Assembly: GCA_020002185.1 (NCBI GenBank)
Contig: CM034542.1
Coordinates: 59,814,097-59,878,096 of the forward strand
DNA length: 64,000 bases
Reading direction: 5' to 3'
Source of the DNA: Paraescarpia echinospica
Lineage: Eukaryota; Annelida; Polychaeta; Sabellida; Siboglinidae
Each line of letters begins with the position of its first letter. Positions within the stretch are counted from its first letter, which is position 1. Both the position numbers and the translations under genes were made by a program. Positions 26,501 to 35,500 of the stretch are shown piece by piece. Under the pieces are notes generated by a model. It saw only the letters and a list, made by a program, of their open reading frames with translations, was not told the DNA's origin and did not search any database.

Positions 26501-29500
26501 TTGTATTGTGTTGTAGGATTCAGCCCTAGCCCCCAACCCTCTGGTTACTGACATGTTTGTATTTTGTTGTAGGATTCAGCCCTAGCCCCCAACCCTCTGG
26601 TTACTGACATGTTTGTATTTTGTTGTAGGATTCATCCCTAGCCCCCAACCCTCTGGTTACTGACATGTTTGTATTTTGTTGTAGGATTCAGCCCTAGCCC
26701 CCAACCCTCTGGTTACTGACATGTTTGTATTTTGTTGTAGGATTCAGCCCTAGCCCCCAACCCTCTGGTTACTGACATGTTTGTATTTTGTTGTAGGATT
26801 CAGCCCTAGCCCCCAACCCTCTGGTTACTGACATGTTTGTATTTTGTTGTAGGATTCAGCCCTAGCCCCCAACCCTCTGGTTACTGACATGTTTGTATTT
26901 TGTTGTAGGATTCAGCCCTAGCCCCCAACCCTCTGGTTACTGACATGTTTGTATTTTGTTGTAGGATTCAGCCCTAGCCCCCAACCCTCTGGTTACTGAC
27001 ATGTTTGTATTTTGTTGTAGGATTCAGCCCTAGCCCCCAACCCTCTGGTTACTGACATGTTTGTATTTTGTTGTAGGATTCAGCCCTAGCCCCCAACTTC
27101 TGGTTACTGACATGTTTGTATTGTGTTGTAGGATTCAGCCCTAGCCCCCAACCCTCTGGTTACTGACATGTTTGTATTTTGTTGTAGGATTCAGCCCTAG
27201 CCCCCAACCCTCTGGTTACTGACATGTTTGTATTTTGTTGTAGGATTCAGCCCTAGCCCCCAACCCTCTGGTTACTGACATGTTTGTATTTTGTTGTAGG
27301 ATTCAGCCCTAGCCCCCAACTTTCTGGTTACTGACATGTTTGTATTTTGTTGTAGGATTCAGCCCTAGCCCCCAACCCTCTGGTTACTGACATGTTTGTA
27401 TTTTGTTGTAGGATTCAGCCCTAGCCCCCAACCCTCTGGTTACTGACATGTTTGTATTTTGTTGTAGGATTCAGCCCTAGCCCCCAACCCTCTGGTTACT
27501 GACATGTTTGTATTTTGTTGTAGGATTCAGCCCTAGCCCCCAACCCTCTGGTTACTGACATGTTTGTATTTTGTTGTAGGATTCAGCCCTAGCCCCCAAC
27601 CCTCTGGTTACTGACATGTTTGTATTTTGTTGTAGGATTCAGCCCTAGCCCCCAACCCTCTGGTTACTGACATGTTTGTATTTTGTTGTAGGATTCAGCC
27701 CTAGCCCCCAACCCTCTGGTTACTGACATGTTTGTATTTTGTTGTAGGATTCAGCCCTAGCCCCCAACCCTCTGGTTACTGACATGTTTGTATTTTGTTG
27801 TAGGATTCAGCCCTAGCCCCCAACCCTCTGGTTACTGACATGTTTGTATTTTGTTGTTTGTTGTTTGTTGTAGGATTCAGCCCTAGCCCCCAACCCTCTG
27901 GTTACTGACATGTTTGTATTTTGTTGTAGGATTCAGCCCTAGCCCCCAACCCTCTGGTTACTGACATGTTTGTATTTTGTTGTAGGATTCAGCCCTAGCC
28001 CCCAACCCTCTGGTTACTGACATGTTTGTATTTTGTTGTAGGATTCAGCCCTAGCCCCCAACCCTCTGGTTACTGACATGTTTGTATTTTGTTGTAGGAT
28101 TCAGCCCTAGCCCCCAACCCTCTGGTTACTGACATGTTTGTATTTTGTTGTAGGATTTAGCCCTAGCCCCCAACCCTCTGGCTACTGCGCAACTGGATCT
28201 GCTCTCAAAACTGATTGGCAGAAATGAAACAAAAGGTGGAACGCCGGAGTTCCGACTGAATCTTTTTAACACAGACGAGGAGGAAGAGTGCGTACTTATT
28301 CCTTCTCCGGGCCGTAATAGTGTTGGTACATGCTAATGGACTGTAATTCATTTTCTATTAAGGCATCACTTTGATTATTTAGAAACGTCTGCCACAGTTA
28401 TGTTAACAATTGAAGTTTAACAAGATTGCTGCCATCCAGAAAATTAACTCTAGATGACAGATGGACAAGGAAGCCTTTTGGCTTATCGAGAGTCCAATAC
28501 TTTTTATCTACGTGTATCCCGCCCTTTTATGGTATGTGTCAATTTTATTTTTAAACATTCACGCTACTAGCACCAACTCAATCAGGAGATAATCTGTTCC
28601 ATTCATTTACAGTCCTTTGTGAGAATGAGAACTTTCTTTTATCTAATCTACACTGCTCCTTTACTAATGTAACTTCATGTCCTCTGGTCCTTCTATCTTT
28701 CTTAACTGAGAAAAAAATATTTCTATCAATATTTTCATAACCATTCAATATTTTAAACACTTCAATCTGATCTCTCAATCTCCTGATCTCTAGTGTTGTT
28801 AAACCACGTATTTCATAACTAAGATCCCTAAGTTTTGGTATAATTTTAGTTGCTCTTCTCTGTACTCTTTCTAGCATATCTATGTCCTTCCTGCGATATG
28901 GCCTCCACGCTTAAATACAATATTCTAAATGAGGCCTAACTATTGTTTTGAACAGTGGTATTATCAGCTCTTTTTCCTTATAAGTTATGTTTCGCCTAAT
29001 TAATCCAAGGATTTGATTTCCCTTTGAAGCAGCAATACTGCACTGCTCTGAAACCTTCATATCAGCACTGATGGTTAACCCTAAGTCCTTTTCTTTTACA
29101 ATAGTACTTATTACAGAACCTCCCATTGTGTATTGTACATCTTCGTTCCCATGTCCTGTGTGGAGGCATTTACATTTCCCAAAATTGAACAACATTTGCC
29201 ATTTTTCAGACCATTTTATCAACCTGTCAAGATCATCTTGTAAATGCTGTCTATCTTCATCACGTTTAATCCTTCTAAACAATTTTGTATCATCCGCAAA
29301 TTTCAACACCTTGCTTGTTATATCATCATCCATATTAAGAATAATATAAGTCCCAGTACTGATCCCTGTGGTACTCCACTCAAAACTGATTTCCAGTTTG
29401 AAGCCTCCCCATCAACTACTACCCGTTGTCTTCTGTGAATTAGCCATTTTTCTATCCAGTTAATTAAACCATTTCCTATGCCATGGGCCTTTAGTGTTGA

Positions 29501-32500
29501 TGTTAATGAAATGTTGAATAATGTTGCAACACCTCACTGGGGGAGGGGGGTTGGGGCACACAAAAAACTATAGTGTCTCTGGTGTGTAATATAACACTAA
29601 CATCACCAGAAATGATGTGGAGTAATCAACAGAAGATATACAAGTAATACAACGTGTGCTTTTGTACGTTTATGCAAAATCGAGACAATTGTGTGTGCAC
29701 GGCGAACATCCCATCGACATTCAACTTAATGCACTATCTGTTCATTATTAGTGTGCAACTTTGTCTAGACTACAGTAATAACACAGGCGTTGGTGAACTA
29801 GAAGACACCAGTGGAGACCTGAATGAGTGTTTTTTGTTCCCAGAGAAGCAGCTATGATGCAGCCAATGGAAGCCGCTCAAGCCAAAGTGATCAAGATAGA
29901 TGCCTCAAAAGTAGGTTGCATGATCACACTTTTTTCTTTGCTTCAAGATTTTACTACAACTTTCCCCACAATACAGTCTATTCATGTCCGTACTGCCTGC
30001 CAGACTGTTGCATAATAGTTCAGATTGACACTGTTTTAAAATAAATTTAAATCCTTGGAAATTATATGAAAATACACTTAGTGTCTTTAGGGCCATTTCA
30101 TAAATGTGGGAGTTGCCACAGTAAGCCCAGTCAGTGTCCAGTTTATTGTTCACTACAAACAGACCCAGTCAGTGTCTAGTTTATTGTCCATGACAAACAG
30201 ACCCAGTCAGTGTCCAGTTTATTGTCCACTACAAACAGACCCAGTTAGTGTCCAATTTATTGTCCACTAGAAACAGACCTAGTTAGTGTCCAGTTTATTG
30301 TCCACGACAAACAGACCTAGTCAGTGTCCAGTTTATTGTCCATGACAAACAGACCCAGTCAGTGTCTAGTTTATTGTCCACGACAAACAGCCTCACCCAG
30401 GATAAAATTTTTGCCAGTCCAAATTTTTTCCGACATGCTACAAAGCGCAGTCGGGCAAGTTGTTTCATTATAACACATTTAATTGCCACAATTTTCAAAA
30501 TTATTAACAATACCATAAGAAATTAGCAAACATATTTAACGTGGAATGCCAATTTTTATATACAATTAAAATGTGTGTATACAAATTGTATACAAGGTCT
30601 GATGGACTACGGAAGCTTGAAATTTGAAAGCATTCGATTTTTTGTTGTACAAGTATCATATAATAATATTAGAAATACTACAGTTCGATTTTGTTTAATT
30701 TCTAAAACAAAATATTAGATTGACAAATATTGTTTTTAATAAGTCGCCATGCAATGGCCGTAATCAGTTACAGTTATTAATTAAAACATTGTGTATTCAT
30801 GTTGCTGTGAATGTTTCAATTGTTAGACTATAAATCAGTCAAGACATTAATTAATTTAATTAGCAAGCGACGCGTAGCTTCATGCCTTGGACCACCCAAC
30901 ACGCGACCAAACAACGCGCGATGAACGGGACTCACCACGGCAATGCCCTAAAAATAGCGCAGACATAACTAAATCTAGCACAGTCGCCATATGTTCAGCC
31001 TGAATGCTCCACTGCAGGCTGATTATCGCAATCCTGTTAAAAAATGATGCGACATCGTCAAACAAAATCTAGTTTCCGCACTTGTAAATTTAATTATCAC
31101 ACAACATACATAATTTGAATAGTGGAAAACTGACAAATGGCATCGGTGATGCACGAAGTTGTATATCGGGCGATAACATAGGTAAACCGACATGTTTACA
31201 CTTCAACTGATCGTAACAGTTTTGTTTCTCTGACGGCATCAATTTCGTGTAACATCAACAGTCAGGGCTGCCTACCTAACAAAAACAATTTCCATAATGA
31301 TCCCCGTCGCACCCCGCCCCGCTCCCTGGTCCACAGGGTTGTCAATCAAACCTTTCTCTGAAGTAGATACAGTGACAAGTCCAGCCTGTTGACAGTGCCT
31401 GGGAATCCAGGAAGTTGCTCATTTAATCATCAAAAGTAGATATACTTTGTTTCAACATAATTATTGTGTGCTACACTGTAACTCCTGTCGGCAGTTAACA
31501 TCTTCTTTAGCACTTCAAAGGGATGCTTGTTTAGCAACATCCAATAAGTTACATTGTGTTAATTACAGCTGTCAAAGTGCCTGCATGGCCAGACATGTCC
31601 AAGTGTTTACGTCTGTAGAGCATCACCGTGAGAAAGACAGCGCCAGTGAATAGCCAATAATCATCCAACGAGCTTCTAAATTTACAACACACAGCAGGAA
31701 CATTATAATTATTACTAACAATCAATGACAAAAGTTAAATTGTTCTATTAAAATAAAACCTTTCAATACAAAATTGATAGTTTTATATTGCAATTACAAT
31801 AATTATAATACTCATTTTATATTATTCTAAGACATTTTATAATTATATCCATAACTTTCAGAAAACCATAACTATTTAATGGTTCTACCGAACGTCATCT
31901 TCATTTATTTTTTTCACTATATAATTCTACACCTGTACATTTTATTAATGTCTAGACGTGCATTAATGACACTGATAATAATAATATGCTCACGTGTCAC
32001 ATGCCACGCAGTCAACAGCAGGCTGGTGGCAGTCAAAGTTGTAACATTGTACACAGGCACAGCAACGGATGACGTCACCATACTGACTTAGTAGAACTTG
32101 TAGTGGATTAAATATGTGTTGATAAATTGTAACAAGTGAATGAGACAGTTTCTTCAGGGCATCTCGAGCAGCAGTAATTATAGATTTAGCAATTCTTTAA
32201 TGTATATCATTTTCTGTAGTCGGATATTTGTATTCCCGTAATACGGCGGCAGTTTCCGTAATGCTGTAATCTGAGGTGAATTTCCGTAATGAATACAAAG
32301 AATCCGTAATGGTAGGCAGCCCTGTAATGGTAGGCAGCCTTGCAACAGTGAACACCAACACATCTCCCCGTTGGTTGATTAAAATCCAAATATGATTACA
32401 AGTGTGGGTTTTCGATTTGCCGCGACCTGTGTTTTTGCGAAAACCGTACCTTCGCGACGCGCTGTTGGCATGAAATTCTTAGCGCGCATTTTCGCTAAAT

Positions 32501-35500
32501 CATGGACGACAAGTTGGTAAAATAAAGGAATTATTCTAAAACCTTTATACCATTGTAAAGAATGTTATGTTGTCGTTCCAATGATATTAAATATGTACCA
32601 TTTAATGCGGACTGAACGATGTAAGGACTGCGTGACCGGTGGTTTGTCATAGTTTTGCACCAGATCTGGCCAGATCCAACAGCCACAGCGGCCGCTGTGG
32701 TAATGCTAGTTAGTTACTGTGATAGTCACTGTTGTCTGTTAGTGGTCGCCGGTGCCTTTGATGCGGTTACAATTACGTCTAGGAAATCGTTTGGGAACGG
32801 AAAGAGCGGGTTCTTCCCAGGCACTAATAATAACAGCAATACACTCAATTGGTGCCTGCGTAACATCACCCAATCAGTTCACTAAACTGTCCAATCAACG
32901 AGAGCTTATTGGAACTCCCTGCCCTGATTATTTGGTCTACGCAAGTGTTGCCTGCTTTTCAAACAACCACCGCTAGCGGTTAGGTGACAATTACCCTAGC
33001 AAGTCGAGGCCTTAATTGGTTTCTGGCGTGTGTCGGGCAGATGGCCAGGCAATACGAGTGGTCGATTTTTAAAACCAATCTCAGTACATTTTGTAACTGG
33101 CTTCGCGGCAGTTTCAATGACGCCGTAAAAATGGCATGAGCGGGCTGTCCAGCGCAAAAATACGGCATGAACGGATATGGAAGCACCAGCCTGGCGGACC
33201 CGTCCACAATCAATTTCACCCCGTCCAAAATCGCGATTTTCGAATTTTACCCGTCCAAATGACGGGTGGACGGGTCTCTGGGTGAGGCCCTGACGACAAA
33301 CAGACACAGTCAGTGTCCAGTTTATTGTCCACTACAAACAGACACAGTCAGTGTCCAGTTTATTGTCCACGATAAACAGACCCAGTCAGTGTCCAGTTTA
33401 TTGTCCACGACACAAACCGACACAGTCGGTGTCCAGTTTATTGTCCACGACAAACAGACACAGTCATTGTCCAGTTTATTGTCCACGACAAACAGACACA
33501 GTCAGTGTCCAGTTTATTGTCCACGACAAACAGCCCTAGTCAGTGTCCAGTTTATTGTCCACTACAAACAGTCACAGTCAGTGTCCAGTTTATTGTCCAC
33601 TACAAACAGACACAGTCAGTGTCCAGTTTATTGTCCACTACAAACAGACCTAGTCAGTATCCAGTTTATTGTCCACTACAAACAGTCACAGTGAGTGTCC
33701 AGTTTATTGTCCACGGCAAACAGACTCAGTCAGTGTCCAGTTTATTGTTCACTACAAACAGACCTAGTCAGTGTCCAGTTTATTGTTCACTACAAACAGA
33801 CCTAGTCAGTGTCCAGTTTATTGTCCACTACAAACAGTCACAGTCATATATTATAACAAAAACTAGACAATATGATTCCTTGTTTCTCAAAACATTGCTT
33901 TTTAATGTTTGCTTAAATGTTTGCAATAAATCAAACTACTGAAGGTATTTTAACAAATGAGGCATTGTCTTAGAGCTTGTTATTTTTGGAAACCAAAAAG
34001 TTACAAAATTTAATTTGTCATAATTTTGAGACTTAATACCCACTTTCCTCTGGCAGGTGACATATGTTACAAATTGTTTTTTTTAATAAATTTGTTGTTA
34101 TATTAAAGAATGTGTAATACTCATTGTTGTTGTTAAACTACATAATATTCATGTTTGCTTTTTAGTAATATATATTCTGTAAAACGATACTCTGTATACC
34201 TTCTGATACTTGCATATTTTGTGAAAAAATCACAAAGTACTAAAGAAACAAAGTCTAATAGTTTTTACTGTAAAATCTTGTTATGTAGTTTCAACTATGT
34301 CTACTCTTTCATTGCCCTAGTGTGGTTTAGTAAAGCATAATTTGTTAATGTCATTTGACTGTTATCCTCGATATGTGTTTACTGGTTAAACAGTAGACTA
34401 ACTTCACCATCATGATGTTTTGATGGTTTTGTTAGATACTAAAATGCGTCTGTTATAAACAATAGCAAGGTGTGCGTGCGTGCGTGGGTGGATGTTGGTG
34501 TGTGTGTGTGTGTGCGGGCGGTCGGGTGGGCGGGCGGGCGGGCGGGCAGGCGGGCGTGCGTGAGTGCGTGTTATTTATAAACATTCACACAGCCAGCATT
34601 AACACAATCAGTAGATATTTTTGTTTATTGCGTGTTCTTGGGAATACTGAACAGTTCTATTACCTTTTAGTTAATGTTGGGTCTGACATTAATTTAAGTT
34701 ACAGTTTGTCTGATGACACAAGAACTGTATAGAGATGTTGTATAAAGGAATTGGTCTGTCGGTGTCGATACTGTGTAGGTTTTATTTTTGGGCAAAATGA
34801 ATTTGAAATTAGACAAGTGAAAAAATTGACTTGAGACACATTTAACACTGTGTGTTCTGTTTGCCCCACAGAAAGGTGGAGAGTACGGAACTGAGTTAGG
34901 GTTAACCCTACCTTGAGGAAACACATTTAACACTGTGTTCTGTTTGCCTCACAGAAAGGGGGAAGTACAGAGCAGAGTTAGGGTTAACCCTACCTTGAGG
35001 AGTCACCTTTAACCCTGTGTTCTGTTTACCCTACTGCCAGGGGAGAGCACGGAACTGAGTTACGGTTAACCCTACCTTATGAAGTCACCTTTAACCCTGT
35101 GTTCTGTTTGCCCTACTGCCACGGGAGAGCACGGAACTGAGTTAGGGTTAACCCTACCTTGTGAAGTCACCTTTAACCCTGTGTTCTGTTTGCCCTACAG
35201 CCAGGGGAGAGCACGGAGCTGAGTTAGGGTTAACCCTACCTTGTGGAATCACCTTTAACCCTGTGTTCTGTTTGCCCTATTGTCAGGGGAGAGCACGGAA
35301 CTGAGTTAGGGTTAACCCTACCTTGTGAAGTTACCTTTAACCCTGTGTTCTGTTTGCCCTACAGCCAGGGGAGAGCACGGAGCTGAGTTAGGGTTAACCC
35401 TACCTTGTGGAGTCACCTTTAACCCTGTGTTCTGTTTGCCCTACAGCCATAGGAGAGCACGGAACTGAGTTAGGGTTAACCCTACCTTGTGGAGTCACCT

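Noticed and set aside
24186..28153. Regular repeats resembling a CRISPR array
   Set aside because: The repeats are contiguous tandem units without unique spacers, in introns of an animal gene.
29071..29349. Plus-strand frames opposite the LINE copies (also at 46169, 46915 and 47545)
   Set aside because: They are shadows of the minus-strand reverse transcriptase sequence, without independent support.
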